Below, piece by piece: positions 1 to 11,439 of a stretch of 64,000 bases of DNA; position 1 is the stretch's first letter; each line of letters starts with the position of its first letter. Source of the stretch: Hymenopellis radicata (lineage: Eukaryota > Basidiomycota > Agaricomycetes > Agaricales > Physalacriaceae); assembly GCA_015501595.1 (NCBI GenBank), contig JADNRX010000051.1, forward strand, positions 124,001-188,000. The letters are read 5' to 3'. The notes below the pieces were generated by a model. That model saw nothing but the letters and a program-made list of their open reading frames with translations, searched no databases and was not told the origin of the DNA. A program made the position numbers and the translations under genes.

Positions 1-425
1 CGAGACTACGTCCAGTCTATTCCGAGAATCAATAAGGAAAGTCGCAGTGCAGCTTAGCGGGAACGCACCAGTTTGCCTAGGTCTCATCAACACTCTGTAC
101 TTGCGTCCGTGGTAGATGTCACGAAAACCGTCCTTGTCCAAGATGTACTCGTCGCTGTAACTTAGGACTGCAAAGGCGTGGTATCTGGACTTTAAAATGA
201 GAGGAAAATCAGGGAATTACTTGAGTACGTACCAGCTGCATATATTCTTGAATTTTGCGCAGATGACGGCTTATTGAAGGAGAAGCGTGGTATGTATAAA
301 TTATATTGAGCAGACCATGGTGGTTGCTGGAGAGTGGAGAGTGCCCGGGATCCGGGCCGTACTTCCGTTTCTTCCATCCTGACCAGCCTGACCTCCTTCT
401 CTAGCCGGTAATAACTTGAACACAT
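1..425 (-). pseudogene. Partial minus-strand gene of the unrecognised spacer family (copy a), runs off the window
   Basis: Read on the minus strand, an ATG at 425 opens a frame beginning MCSSYYRLEKEVRL that runs to a GTACGT donor (exon about 233-425). A second open segment at about 69-190 reads SYSDEYILDKDGFRD and ends at a GTGCGT donor; a third exon starts at 16 after an acceptor at 17-18. Exons and introns align with copies at 3.6-4.0 kb and 5.1-5.5 kb. I could not make the first junction frame-consistent, and the third exon meets TAG after three codons where the 5.3 kb copy reads on, so this is probably decayed. Function unknown. Confidence 0.4.
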
Positions 426-1186
426 TTCAATTCAAACCACAGACAACATTCACCATTACGGACATGACGGTTTGGCCCACTTGGTTTCGGCAGTCGTCCC
501 TCCGATTCGTTCAGAATGACCGTACGTGTTATTGATTTCTTTGAGTACTATCGACAACTGATGGTACTCACAGGAATGAGACTGACATGGCTCTTATCCA
601 GGCGGCGGCACCGACACTGATCATCGGATGAGGGGAGGCGCGTCCCAATGGTCCGCATCCCTTCCGCATATGCGTACTTCCTTCGATAGCGATGTTGTGG
701 GTCTGCGTTTCGCTAGTAGTCGTGCCGCTCCTTCGCAGGACTGAGGATTGTGCATCTGCGGACTTCTGTAGGGAAGACCAGCTCTCTCTAGAAGCATGTT
801 AAATCTTGGTCATGGCTCTGGTTTGGATTTGGAAAATTTAAAAGGCTGTAACTAATAAGTAGTAGGACCGCGGGCTTGGCTAAGTCCTCGAAACTGTACT
901 TAGCGTAGTATACTAGCTCCAAGCGACATGTATCACGTTTTCATACATTCTCATCGTTGCTTTGCATTCCAGCACATCTCAATCAAACAACAATCAAACC
1001 TGGTGTACTCTTCTAGCTTCGGTAAATGCCGGGCCCCAAGAGTAATCGATATCATGTCACTGTGATCAACTTGGCTTCTGCACTGACAGTCGTTGACGCT
1101 CAGCCTTGCGTCCACAGATCATCTTAATCGCGTCTGGTATAATTCGGCTCTCCAGCTCATTTTGCTGTATTGATCAATTCGTAGCC
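426..1186. other. Spacer and 5' flank of the first F-box gene
   Basis: No supported gene. The part from about 910 to the F-box start is closely repeated upstream of the paralogue at 50.36 kb (shared AAGCGACATGTATCACG at about 920 and 50,110), so it is duplicated promoter DNA. Confidence 0.5.
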
Positions 1187-2450
1187 ATGCCACGTTCTTT
1201 CCCGCTTGAAATCGTCGAAAACGTCGTCAATTGTCTTCATGGCGAGGAGAACCAACTGCGAAAATGTGCGCTGGTCTCTGTAGCATGGGCAGGCGCCACC
1301 CAACGCGTCTTGTTTCACCATGTCGACCTACGCTCGTATTCGAAGATGACAGTACTCCTTCCTCATCTCATATGCTCTCCCCATCTTGCCAAACTCGTTC
1401 GCTCCCTTACCATTCATCAACTGTCAAAATATCACGAGAAAAACGTATCACGCGACGACTTTATGGCCTGCCTTACCGCTATCCTTACTCTTCTTCCCCA
1501 TATCACTTCGTTGACAGTCGACTTTGGAGATTGCCAGTGGGAAGAGACGTCCAATCGGCCTTTTGTCGACCTGCTTCACAGCTTCCTACGTCGTAGACCC
1601 CTTATTAACCTCGACTTTGTCGGTCTCAGCCATGTGGAAGACTTCGAGCCCATTTTCGCGCTTCTCAAAGGGACCAGCATCAGGAGAATCATTGTGGATA
1701 GCTACAATGGCGGGTCCTCAGATGATGTTGTTGAGTTCGACGGTTCTGTTTTGCAGTTTCCGCTTGTTGAATGCATTCGCGTTGAGATAGCACTACATGA
1801 AAAACGGTTCCACTATTGGCTCTCTGAGCGACGAGCCAGCTTCTCAAATCTCAATCGCTTCGAGATTTTCATGGTCAGTGCCGACGATCTAGCACGGTGG
1901 TGCGATTTGCTCCAGACGGGATTTCCGTCGGTAAAGGAGTGCAGGTTTGACCTCGCCTGTGGTAAATGAATGGCCATTTACTGCAGTTCATCACGCTGAC
2001 GATGTTCTAGACTTCGTCGACGATGAAGCTGATACGGATATCCCAGAGGAAGACGCGTACCGCGCACTCCCTCTCAGTGGCCTCCACTTCCAGCATATCC
2101 AATTCGGCGTTGTTAGCGCTCGTTTCGAACCAAGTGATTTCCTCGAACTGGCGAAGGAACAGAAGTTTGTAGAGTGGTGGGCTTGTGCACTCTCCACCCT
2201 TGCAAGCGATAAAGCAACCATCCATTTCACGGAGCTTACATTCACGTTCGCCGATCTGTTACACGAAAGAGACATTTTGGCTGCATGGGACTCACTTGAC
2301 AAGGTCCTTTCGCAGAAGTTCTTCAGTGGCGTGCAGCGTGTTCACTTTGAAACCAAGGCGGGATGTATAATAACGGACACGGACATGGCAGCCAAGATAC
2401 GGGTAGCAATGCCACGACTCGCCAGTAGAAATGTTCTTTGTTTCTCGTAG
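1187..2450 (+). CDS. F-box family protein (intact), exons 1187-1961 and 2011-2450
   Basis: The two exons join to 404 aa without a break. The start is the ATG at 1187 in GTAGCCATGCCA, which is conserved in the paralogue at 50,360. The N-terminus (FPLEIVENVVNCLHGEEN then LRKCALVSVAWAGATQRVLF) is a typical fungal F-box, which in the cell would bind Skp1 and recruit substrates to an SCF ubiquitin ligase. The rest resembles the leucine-rich part of Agaricomycete F-box proteins, with the family signatures HFTELTFTF near residue 310 and LASRNVLCFS at the end. The 49-nt intron has GTAAAT, a CTGAC branch site and CTAG, and splicing restores the frame at an Asp codon. It is the only fully open member of the plus-strand family here. 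Family identity is well supported; the target is unknown. Confidence 0.82.
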
Positions 2451-3262
2451 ACGGTGATCAATGAAGCCATGATCTTTGTCTGTCATGTCGTTCGAAGAAT
2501 GAACAGCGAGCCGCGGTCATAACTCCCGAGTCTCTTCTACAACTCTGATTATTCATGTCGCGAGGCATTTAGTGCTTTTGTATGCGTAAGCGAGTGCCGA
2601 AGAAACAAAAGCGCTTTGGTTGAAGATCACTGAGTTTCTTTTCAGATTGATGTCCCGTCAATCATGCAATCCCTTTGCAGTGTACCCTCTTCTGTATCGA
2701 TGTGAAAACACCAAGACCTGAACAATACTGGAACTACAGTCATGACGACGGGATTCATAGCAAGTTTATAACTAAAGGTTGAGATTCACAGACAATAGAT
2801 ATATCCAGAGAACATTGTGTCCTTTTCCCCCGCACTACCTCTTCTATCCATTAGGCATCGCGGCGAACCAAACTATAGACGCAGTCGCGTCCTCAATCGG
2901 TGGGACGACGGAGTCGATCCCATTCTCCTAGAAGGAATCGCCGGGACCATCGTTCCTCCTCAGGGAGACGAAGTCGGTCACACTCTCCACCTAAAACACG
3001 GGCTGATAACAGCCATACCGCTCCCAGATGGTCATATACGTACGCAAGAGATCAGTCGACATCTGGGAATTCTGCGCCTACACGTCCCAGGCAGACCCCG
3101 AATGTTGTATCCTCAGTGTGTGTATAGTTCAGGAAACGATCTGAAGGGTTTGATGGAGTGGTGATCCTAACAACAAGAGGACATTAAGCATAGTGGTGAT
3201 TTGATGTACACGTCTCTGGAGGTACATATGTGCGCGACCCCAACACAGCAAGAGCACCGACA
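2451..3262 (+). other. Spacer with an SR/RS-rich open segment
   Basis: A frame at about 2900-3127 encodes GRRSRSHSPRRNRRD-like Arg/Ser/Pro-rich sequence followed by PRQTPNVVSSVCV. It resembles the Arg/Ser-rich stretch of the gag at 59.4 kb, but no Cys/His finger follows, so it could be a gag scrap or part of a lost SR protein. No start or splice context is convincing. Confidence 0.25.
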
Positions 3263-3553
3263 ATGTGCGTGCTGCTATTCCCCATTGTCCTCGCCAGCAG
3301 TCAAGACGATTCGGCGCATCCTGACGTACGCGCAGTTGTCGTTCGACCTGTATGTACAAAAGAGCCCGGATGTTTTAGCGATTTTGTGAATATATGCTCC
3401 ACGCCAACGCCGAAGGCAGATTTGCCCGAGGATGAGATGACGGGATATGGAGACTGTCACTGGCAGCAACGAGGACCTGTCCGGATCTTCAAACACCCTT
3501 CTGTAAATGTACCGTGCAGGGTCTTGCCAGCAGCCAGAGCGGCACGCGTCTAG
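3263..3553 (+). CDS. Possible small secreted protein (hypothetical)
   Basis: An ATG at 3263 opens 96 codons. Residues 1-14 (MCVLLFPIVLASSQ) look like a short signal peptide, and the following part holds spaced cysteines (VCTKEPGC, FVNIC, GDCHW). This fits a small secreted protein, but there is no paralogue in the window and no intron to support it. It may be a chance frame in the spacer between two F-box copies. Confidence 0.3.
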   Translation: MCVLLFPIVLASSQDDSAHPDVRAVVVRPVCTKEPGCFSDFVNICSTPTPKADLPEDEMTGYGDCHWQQRGPVRIFKHPSVNVPCRVLPAARAARV

Positions 3554-3599
3554 CCATCGCCGCGAAGTCTCAGAGTGACACCGTTGTAGGCGTGGATGC

Positions 3600-3990
3600 T
3601 ATTTTGATAACGAGACATGGTCCAACGTCTAGTCTATTCTAAGCATCAATATGAGTGAGTCGTAGCACGGTCTGTCGGTAACGCACCAGTTCGTCCGTGG
3701 TCATCCAGCGGATTAACATCCTTTTGCAAGTTGTACTCGTCGATGTAGGACGGAAAAGACGTGATCTCTAAACTTGAGATGAGAGAAAATCACGAAATTA
3801 CTTGAAGAATACGTACCAGCTGCCAGTGCGTATATTGTTCCATATTGCGCACATGACAGGTTTTTGAAAGCAAATTTGACTAAAAGCGTGGTATTGAGCA
3901 AACGATTCGGATGGTGAGTTTCCCTTCCTGGCCACGAACGAAGCATTTCCTTTCCGCCGATTCCCCTCAGAGCCATCCAGCAAAATCTCG
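3600..3990 (-). pseudogene. Decayed spacer-family gene fragment (copy b)
   Basis: On the minus strand this aligns with copy a. It has the same GTACGTA donor after a GCAGCTG exon end, the same intron with an acceptor before AGATCACGTC, and the segment DEYNLQKDVNPLDD matches DEYILDKDGFRD of copy a. The next intron donor (ACTGGTGCGTTAC) is also conserved. Exon 3 meets TAG at once. It is a relic of the same unrecognised gene. Confidence 0.35.
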
Positions 3991-3999
3991 CGAGTACGC

Positions 4000-4900
4000 C
4001 TGCATCTCTCGTATCCGTATCCGTATCCTTATCCCTGACCGCACGCCACGACCAGCATCATACGGAGCTCGCTCTTCACCACCGTCCTCCAGATCCGCAA
4101 GACCGCTGCTCCCTGTCTAAAAGCGCTTGGATTCGTTGATCCCATGCCAGACACGAGACAGTTTGCTGAGTATGCACTCAATGAGCGTCAATCAGCTCGA
4201 ACACGTCACACAGCGTATCGACCGGCTGAGGCTCGCGTCCATTGCCGGCGCAGAAAGGACGGGGAAAAAAGATGGTATCGCGATACCACAGCTCCAGGAC
4301 ATCAGACTGTTGGCTGAGCATCCCAGGTGAATAACTGGACGGATGCACGAAGATGTGTGGACGGATGGAACTGGTTTAGACGACGTAGACATCTCGGCAG
4401 ACGTGCTGGTCGTGGTGCTTTACGGGCCGAAAGACGTGGGCGCGACACGGCGTCGTACGCATGGATACGGGTGGAAGATGTGGCAGATGATATATTCTGC
4501 TTGCAGAGACAGCCTGGACGCTGTGGTCGATATGCCGGTGGTCTCTGGCGAAAGCACCAACTCCCGCTGCTCCCACCAAGCTGCAAGATAGGTCGGGGTC
4601 CATGATCTGCACGAGTTTCGCTGCCTTTGAGAGCGGTCCAAGGAGTAGTTTGCACATGAAAACATCCAGTATTCGAAACCTTTTTCCATGTGTCGCGTTC
4701 GTTCGACTGACAGGTTGGATTGTCAAAGTACTCGTCAAGAAGCAACCCCGTCGCTCTTCGGTGCACAGATGTGGTAATGTAGGGAGAATTTGGTGTCATG
4801 AGTGGCGTCCTCGTCATGAAGTGTCGTAGCAATCATGGCTAAAGACGCCGTCAGTGTCAGCGGCAATGTTTCAGCTGCATATATACGTACCTTGACGTGC
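4000..4900. other. Spacer with competing short frames, no call
   Basis: A plus-strand reading from about 4127 can be spliced across a GTGAAT...TTTAG intron at about 4327-4379 into an Arg-rich frame ending at 4605, but minus-strand frames of equal length overlap it. Nothing decides between them and no domain is recognisable. Confidence 0.15.
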
Positions 4901-5139
4901 TTATTGTATACCTGAACGACATCGTATTGTCATTCTGACGTTTTCCTTTTGTGAATTGAACGAGGTTGTCGTTGTGGGGGAGGCTTGAACATCCGGCAAC
5001 AGATACCTTCGCTTGTGTCGGTTCGCAGTGGTTAAAAGTATGAAGTGTTTCGGGCGGGATGGATTATTCGATTTCGCGTCCAACAGGAAGGTCGGGCGTA
5101 AAACCTTAAAGGTGATTGAGTGTTCGTCGGGCTTTTACA

Positions 5140-5480
5140 TGGATTGTCACCAAAAAACTTGGTAGCTAAGAATGGTGCTGAATCGCGCAGCTGGAGGTAA
5201 TATTAGCTTGGATTGATTTCGTCCCGGAAGACGCACCTTGGTAATGGGAACGCGTAGGCGCCTGGGACGTCTGGGGAGGGCGTAACTAGGCCGTGTTATT
5301 CTTGTAGGAGACCATTGCCAAAGACGGGATTGTCCTGCCTTGATACAAGGCCACTGTCGAAAAAGCGGTGTACACGGGGAAGACGGCCTTTGGCGTGGCC
5401 TCAGTGTCAAGGAGATATGTCCAGTCTATCGAGAGAATCAAGAGTGTGATCCAGAGACTACAGAAAGACGCACCAGTCTT
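5140..5480 (-). pseudogene. Decayed spacer-family gene fragment (copy c)
   Basis: The minus strand shows an acceptor (TCTCGATAG) followed by an exon at about 5237-5425 reading WTYLLDTEATPKAVFP, then YTAFSTVALYQGRTIP and LAMVSYKNNTA. A TAG follows at 5286-5288, after which a shifted frame reads VTPSPDVPGAYAFPLP to a GTGCGT donor. The first intron aligns with the second introns of copies a and b, so this is the next exon of that gene. One stop or frameshift breaks it. Product unknown. Confidence 0.4.
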
Positions 5481-5943
5481 GGAATGGTGTACTAGCCAAC
5501 ACCAATTTCGTCGTGACTAGTTGCTTGTGGCGGCCTACGCGATGTGAGATGGGCAAAAGCAACTAGATTATTCGCGCAGACGTACGAATAGTTTATTCAG
5601 TATATATCCGGCGTTCAGGGCTTTCAAGTTGATCAAAGTGCGATATTGAGCAAACTACAGGCAAACTATGATTGAACTATGATGGGGGTTGTTGATCAAG
5701 CTCCGCAGTCTCGGGCCGCACTTCCGCTACTTCCAAGTCCCGTCCATCAGCCCATATACTGTTGCTATTATCTCCTCGAGTACGTCGCAACTTTTGTGTT
5801 CTTTCGACTCGATATGCTCTTAAGCTTGAAGCTATTCGGATATCGACTCTTGAACGAGGCGTATAGATTGCTATCAGCCTTTTTCAGGCGTACATCTTAA
5901 TGTACCGTCCCTTGAATCGCGGCTTCAGGGTCCATTCTCCGCG

Positions 5944-7242
5944 ATGTCTCCCAAGAGCGCGCCTAATCTGCCGCCAGAGCTCATAGAGTTGATCGTCGAA
6001 CATCTTCGAGGGGACTGTCTCACACTGCGAAACTGTGCACTCGTATCGCGGGCGTGGATGGTTCCCGTCAACGCGCCCTCTTCCATGATACCCGCTTGCG
6101 CAATGTTCGGGAGGTAGTCCGGCTTCCCGCACATCTCCTCCTCTATCCCCACCTCCAACGTCTCATTCAGCATCTTCAAGTTTTCCACGCGCCCCGGCAC
6201 ACTGAAACCCTTTGGGGCTACTCGCTCTGGCAGTGGAACAACTATCTGTCATCCCTTGCAGCCTTATTCCCTCTCATCCCTCACGTAACGTCCTTGGACA
6301 TCACATTCGACAGATCCCGACACTGGGTTGCTCACGACGAATTATTCATTGAGGCATTCGGTGGCTTTCTGCGCCAGTCGGAATGCCTTACGGCGCTTGC
6401 TGTTCATGGTCTTCGGGACCCACCGGATGTCCAAAAAATGTTCTTGCTGTTGGATGGTACAAATGTTCAGCGACTTTCGTTGTGCACGATGTTCTATGAC
6501 CCGTTCAGACCAACTCGAGTGGATTTTTTTGACAAAACGCTCAGCCTCGCCTGCCTTCCTGCGGTGGAACTGCTTCATATCAATTTACACCACACCCCTC
6601 AATTTTCCAGTGGCTTGAAGTTCTGGCTCAGCCAACAACACGCAATGTTTCCCAATCTAAAGCACTGCGAATTTGTTGCGAGAGATTCCTCGGGCCTCGT
6701 CATTTGGCTCCGTGATATTATGCAATCCGCAGCTCTGCAATTGGAATCACTCCGACTGGAATTAATGCATTGTTCGTTATTCTCCATTTTACTGCCGCTA
6801 GTAGCAAATCTTCATGAATCCGTTAGACCTCTTTAACACCTACTACAATCAACTGCCGACTTTCCGCCTCCTCGAAGGTCTTCATGTCAAGCATTTTATG
6901 CTGTGTATCTATGAACCCGGAATCCAGCGCTACGAAGTGGAGATAATGCTCGACTGGTTCTGCTGCATCTTCCGCTCCCTGACTGATTCGGGCTCAGCCG
7001 TTCATTTCACCGAACTCACGTTCACATTCACCAATCCTGATATCGATAGTATCTCAGGCAAGTGGGAAACACTAGATGAAGTACTGTCCCATGCGGCATT
7101 CAGCGGCGTGCAGCGCATTCACTTCGAGAAGGAATCAGAGGAGAGGACTCTTATCACCGACCAGGTGCATCCGGAGCTCGCGTCTGCAATACGGCGCACT
7201 TTGCCGTGCCTTGCCAGTCGAGGACTTCTCTGCTTTTCTTAG
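5944..7242 (+). pseudogene. F-box family gene with one frameshift; intron 6772-6826
   Basis: The ATG at 5944 opens SPKSAPNLPPELIELIVEHL and LTLRNCALVSRAW, the family F-box. Near 6060 one base is missing compared with paralogues (the codons for VPCQRALF), and the frame continues as QRALFHDTRLRN to 6771. A 55-nt intron (GTTCGT...GTTAG) joins to the C-terminal exon, which has VHFTELTFTFTN and ends LASRGLLCFS at 7242. A downstream ATG at 6054 could start a product lacking the F-box. One-base decay is the simplest reading; a sequencing error cannot be excluded. Confidence 0.75.
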
Positions 7243-7533
7243 CAGATGGATGGGAAGGGATTCCATTGGTACGTACATAGGTAAACAGGCAAGTAGAAGT
7301 GTCAATAACTGGTGAAGCGTGTAAGTGGCAAAATAGTGGTAGACAAACTTGTATTACTATGTACCTAGGCAATTCGGACTGGGTATTTCATTCGATATAT
7401 CGCACATTCTTCGTTCAGGCTCTTTAGCCAACTCTCTGACAAACCGTAACTCGCGGCCTTTGATATCGATCACGAGACCATGAACCAACTTGTCAGTAAC
7501 CACCACGAGTCAACCACGAGCCACGATCACACC

Positions 7534-8181
7534 ATGCCACAAACCAGGACAGAAGGACAGACCTTGACGCGTAGAGACTACATGTAAGTCGGTTCGTTAT
7601 AGCATCTTCGCGTCGCGTAATAATGAGTTGCATTTTAGCAGGAGAAAATTTCAAACGGGTGAACTCTTGTATGTCGTTCTTTATGGTTCCCCCCGACCCG
7701 AGTCATCGTTACGTTCATCTTCCCAGAAATGGTTTCCCATTGCTCTATCCACCGACGGAACGCCCGCCGCCCGCAGATTCCTTCGTAAACGGCCGCAGGA
7801 CCCCCACCTACATGTTGTGTTGGAAACTCGTCATCGAGTCGGACGAGGTCGACGGCAGATACGATTGTTTCATTCCTGACCTTCGGAGTCTATTCGCGCT
7901 TCCGCGCTGGAAGGAACGCAAGTACGCGGACCAATTTGGGTGCGTTCTACTAGTAGTAATCCCATGCAACGGCCCCGGTCTCATGAAGCAGAGTCGAGAT
8001 ACTGCCTCGGCTGCAGATCGTCGGTCCCTACCTTCTTATCCTCTTCGGCGTCAATTTGAGCGATGAGTATATGGATTCGATTATGAGGCCTGAGCTGGTG
8101 GCTGCGGCGAGAGAGGCGTATGATATAGCAGACGACCTTCCGGCAAATCACGAGCTCAAATGGAGGAGGATGGATCTATGA
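7534..8181 (+). CDS. Hypothetical 157-aa protein, four exons (7534-7583, 7639-7668, 7727-7955, 8017-8181)
   Basis: This gene appears only after splicing. Donors GTAAGT, GTATGT and GTAATC pair with acceptors TTTTAG, TTCCCAG and GGCTGCAG, giving introns of 55, 58 and 61 nt and one continuous frame from MPQTRTEGQTLTRRDY to HELKWRRMDL. The middle reads WKLVIESDEVDGRYDC and FIPDLRSLFALPRWKERKY. A hydrophobic segment CVLLVIVGPYLLILFGV (about residues 100-116) may span a membrane, followed by an acidic C-terminus. I recognise no domain. It lies between two F-box genes on the same strand, and the paired F-box unit at 38.6 kb does not keep it. Three phase-compatible introns argue for a real gene. Confidence 0.55.
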
Positions 8182-8280
8182 AGTGTGGTAGTCTTGGATT
8201 GTCGAGTTTACTTGGAAGTGTGGCTGCTGCCACTCGCCGATGGCAAAATCACACGCAGATTGGACATTTCAAAAACGAAC

Positions 8281-8330
8281 ATGTTGGTTACAGTAGTGAT
8301 CAAGCTGCTTTTGTCTTCTGACCGTCATCA
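8281..8330. promoter_or_regulatory. Shared spacer box upstream of F-box genes (copy 1)
   Basis: ATGTTGGTTACAGTAGTGATCAAGC followed by TTTTGTCTTCTGACCGTCATCATCC recurs with small changes at 16.42, 36.32, 44.23 and 48.70 kb and, weaker, at 38.64 kb. It lies about 250 bp upstream of the F-box ATG at 8562. Recurrence with fixed geometry suggests a promoter element carried along by duplication. Confidence 0.4.
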
Positions 8331-8561
8331 TCCTCCCCCTAAATCCACAATCTTCGACATATATTTCGGAAGGCTGTGTCTTCTGCGACTACTAGGCTCG
8401 AACGTTTTCTTGTAGCCTAGCTGGTACATAACATTTCGCGCATTTGAGTTCCGGGATCATTCTTGCCAGTATGTCTTTCTCAATTCAAGTGTATCTAAAC
8501 CTGATTCCATTCTGGTGAAGAGTCCTTCTATTCGCGTTAGACTAACCGCCGTACATCTCTC

Positions 8562-9243
8562 ATGAACAATCCTCTTTTACCCCCAGAGCTCGTGGAGTTG
8601 ATCGTTGAACATAGCGCAGGCGATGAATGGGTGCGAAATTCCGCACTCATGCACAGTGGCTCGGGCTATGATTGGCTGCAAAGCTGCGCGCTCATATCAC
8701 GGTCATGGGTCGTTCCCTGCCAGCGCGCCCTCTTTCACGACATCTCCTTGTATGACTATAATCGGGTAGTCCGCCTCCTCCGCCACCTCCAACGCTATTC
8801 CCACCTCCAAAATCTCATCCAATGGATGATAATCTGGCAGACACCTGCCGATTTACGAGGGCCTCTTCGAAGGCCTTCACTTCAACCATTTCAAGCTATG
8901 TGTATCGGAACCCGGTCTTGGGTGCTACGGGGCGCAGACACTCATTAGCAGCTGGTTCTCCTCCATGTTGCTCCACCTGGCCAATTCGCGCACAACGGTT
9001 CATTTCGTCGAACTCACGTTCACATTCGTGGAGATCGACGACGTCGAGGCAGTTTCAGCTGAGTGGGCAACACTTGATGAAGTACTGTCCCATGCGGCAT
9101 TTACCGGCGTGCAGCGCATTCATTTCGAGGAGGACTCTGACGAAAAGGCTCTTATCACCGACCAAGCGGAGCCAGAGCTTGCATCCGCGATACAGCGCGC
9201 TTTGCCACGCCTTGCGAGTCGGGGAGTTCTTTGCTTCGAGTAG
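8562..9243 (+). pseudogene. F-box family gene with a large internal deletion
   Basis: The ATG at 8562 gives MNNPLLPPELVELIVEH and WVVPCQRALFHDISL, an F-box like the copy at 38.9 kb. At about 8842 the text jumps from CTGGCAGACACC straight to CTGCCGATTTACGAGG, which in the paralogue lies some 600 bases further on, past the intron. The remaining 3' part reads TVHFVELTFTFVEIDD and ends LASRGVLCFE at 9243 in another frame. The middle of the gene, including the intron, is gone, so the product would be truncated. Confidence 0.8.
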
Positions 9244-9873
9244 GGAGGAAGGGAAAGTGTAGCGCGAAGTTGTTTGAGGAAGTCGAACCAGAGGGACAGA
9301 AGTGGTAGCCAACGTCGTGTTATAGCCATACGAAAGGACGCCACACGCGATGTACTGTATTTTATCTTCGTTATAATGTTCAGCTTGACGATCTGAACGG
9401 AAACGCGTAGTTGAACGAGATACTGAGTGGTGGAGATAAAAAAAACCTTGAAATCACATCATGTGATCGATGTCACGTCGTGTCATTTCAAAAACAGGCC
9501 TGCCTCTTACCATCATCTAACACGTTCCCGGAATCGCTCTACATAGGCCGGAGTAATGGCTCTTTGAGTCGTTGTACCGTCCGACTTCGCTACTACTGCT
9601 GCAACACTCGGAAGAGATACTGACTGGCCATCCAGTAGTCTCGGCCGCGTTTTTACCAGCTGCGCCACGGGCTCTTGCATTTTGAGTACGCATATTTTTC
9701 TCCCTCTTCTGTGAACGCGTTAAAACTCGGGTACGCAGGTAACTAATCTTGTTCCGGTCGAGGCCTGTTAATTTAAAAGTCCTGCTTTAGTCACTGGTGA
9801 GCTCTTGCCTTATCCCATTGACAAGACTGCCTAGAAATTCACAATCTTCATGAAACATAGGAAGCATCCGAGA
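9244..9873. other. Duplicated promoter spacer (pair of 18,075-18,658)
   Basis: No gene seen. The stretch is closely repeated before the paralogue at 18,659, including a near-palindrome ATCACATCATGTGAT at 9453-9467 followed by CGATGTCACGTCGTGTCA. Confidence 0.5.
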
Positions 9874-11147
9874 ATGAGCATTACCTTACCACCGGAGCTC
9901 GTAGAGTTGGTCGTGGAACATTTAGTTGGCGATGAACGCACGCTGCGAAACTGTGCGCTTGTCGCGCGGACGTGGGCCGGTGCCGCCCAGCGCGCTCTCT
10001 TTCGCAATGTCGTTATTCCCGCCACCTCGAAACAATTGGAAAGACTTCTCGGTCATCTTACATGCCTTCCTCATCTCCAGACCCTCGTCCGTTTGGTGAC
10101 AATCCCAGCAGTTCCTACTGTCTCCCATCTCACAACTCTGCTTTCCCTTCTTCCCAAAGTAGCATCCATGAACGTCGACTTTGTAGACGTATGGTGGGAG
10201 GGACCGGCGAACGAATCTTTCCTCGCCGTAATCAGGAACTTCTTGCACCGCGCGCCGCTCGTCGAGGTTGAAATCCAAGGCGTCTCTCGCCTCGACAACT
10301 TTCAGAATGTTTTCGACCTCTTCGAAGGGACCAACATCAAGCGAGTTACTTGGATAGCTCCAAAGATGAATACGAGGAGACAGTTGACTTGGGTATTCCC
10401 GTCAAGCGCATGCGACTCCCCTCAGTTGAACGCGTTCGCTTCGATGTTGGCATCCAACAGGAGCGGTTCCACCACTGGCTCACGCACCACCGAGCCAACT
10501 TTACGAACCTAAAACAGTGCGAAATCGTGGCCCACGACGCAGAGGAATTGGTAAGGTGGCAGGATGTGATGTCCCACCATGGATTCCCTCCTCTCGAGAC
10601 GTTCAAATTTGAACTCATATACGGTTCGTCGCAATTCCTATCCTGCCAGGAGATTCCTAAATATGTTCCACTCAGACTTTGTTGATAATATCGAGAGAGA
10701 CGAAGATGCATACTACGACGCTGGGGGATCTCTCTACTTCCCGCACTTCCCCTTGGTGGTCTACAATTTCAGCACGTCCACCTCGGCATTGTCGTGGGCA
10801 AAGTGCGATACGATATCGTCACTCACGACGATATCCAACGCTATAACATTGAGTGGTGGTCCGCCATATTCCGTGCCATCTCCGCGTCTAAGGCTACCGT
10901 ACATTTTACGAAGCTTACATTCACGATAATGCCGCCTATGGACGTTACTGACATTTGGTCGGCGTGGACGGGACTTGATCACAGTCTAATGCATCCGACG
11001 TTCAGGAATGTTCGCAGCATTTATTTCGAGAAAGTAGATCGCTGGCAAACGACGTTGCTCACTGAGGCGGCGGACTCGGCTCTTACAAACGAAATGCGAC
11101 TTGTCCTGCCTCAACTTGCAAGTCGGGGTGTTCTTTGTTTTGTCTAG
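9874..11147 (+). pseudogene. F-box family gene with two frameshifts; intron 10624-10675
   Basis: The ATG at 9874 opens SITLPPELVELVVEHLVGDE and LVARTWAGAAQRALF. Compared with its close copy at 18,659, one base is lost near 10,345 (GTTACTTGG for GTTAGCTTGG), four bases near 10,728, and an in-frame block near 10,110 is missing. The frame resumes as DSSKDEYEETVDLGIP, then after the intron (GTTCGT...CTCAG) as YNIEWWSAIFRAISAS, ending LASRGVLCFV at 11,147. No long product is possible. Confidence 0.78.
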
Positions 11148-11439
11148 GTAAGGTTTCTTCTGTTGGATCAAGGTGTGGCGCAGCTGATGACTTGTAGCAG
11201 CATGTATAGACTTAGGGTAGGCCGCCGCCGCACCGCGACCGGAAGCCTGCACGGCGAAAGAAAGGAACTGGGGAGGAAGGACTAAAATTAGAGATCCTTT
11301 CCATTTTTGTCCGTTTTCATTGCGCGATGTGCGGCAGCGGCCGGCTACATACCGAAACGTATTCATGTACTTGCCATACAAGTGTGGCGGCCCATATGGA
11401 CTGTGTGTCTGTCGGTACTACTAGCCAAATACCCATGCC

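Noticed and set aside
2900..3127. RS-rich segment as a gag fragment
   Set aside because: No Cys/His finger or coiled coil around it; Arg/Ser repeats arise easily, so it is noted only as a spacer feature.
5884..6200. Minus-strand frames overlapping the F-box start
   Set aside because: They are antisense shadows of the conserved F-box codons; similar shadows occur over every paralogue.
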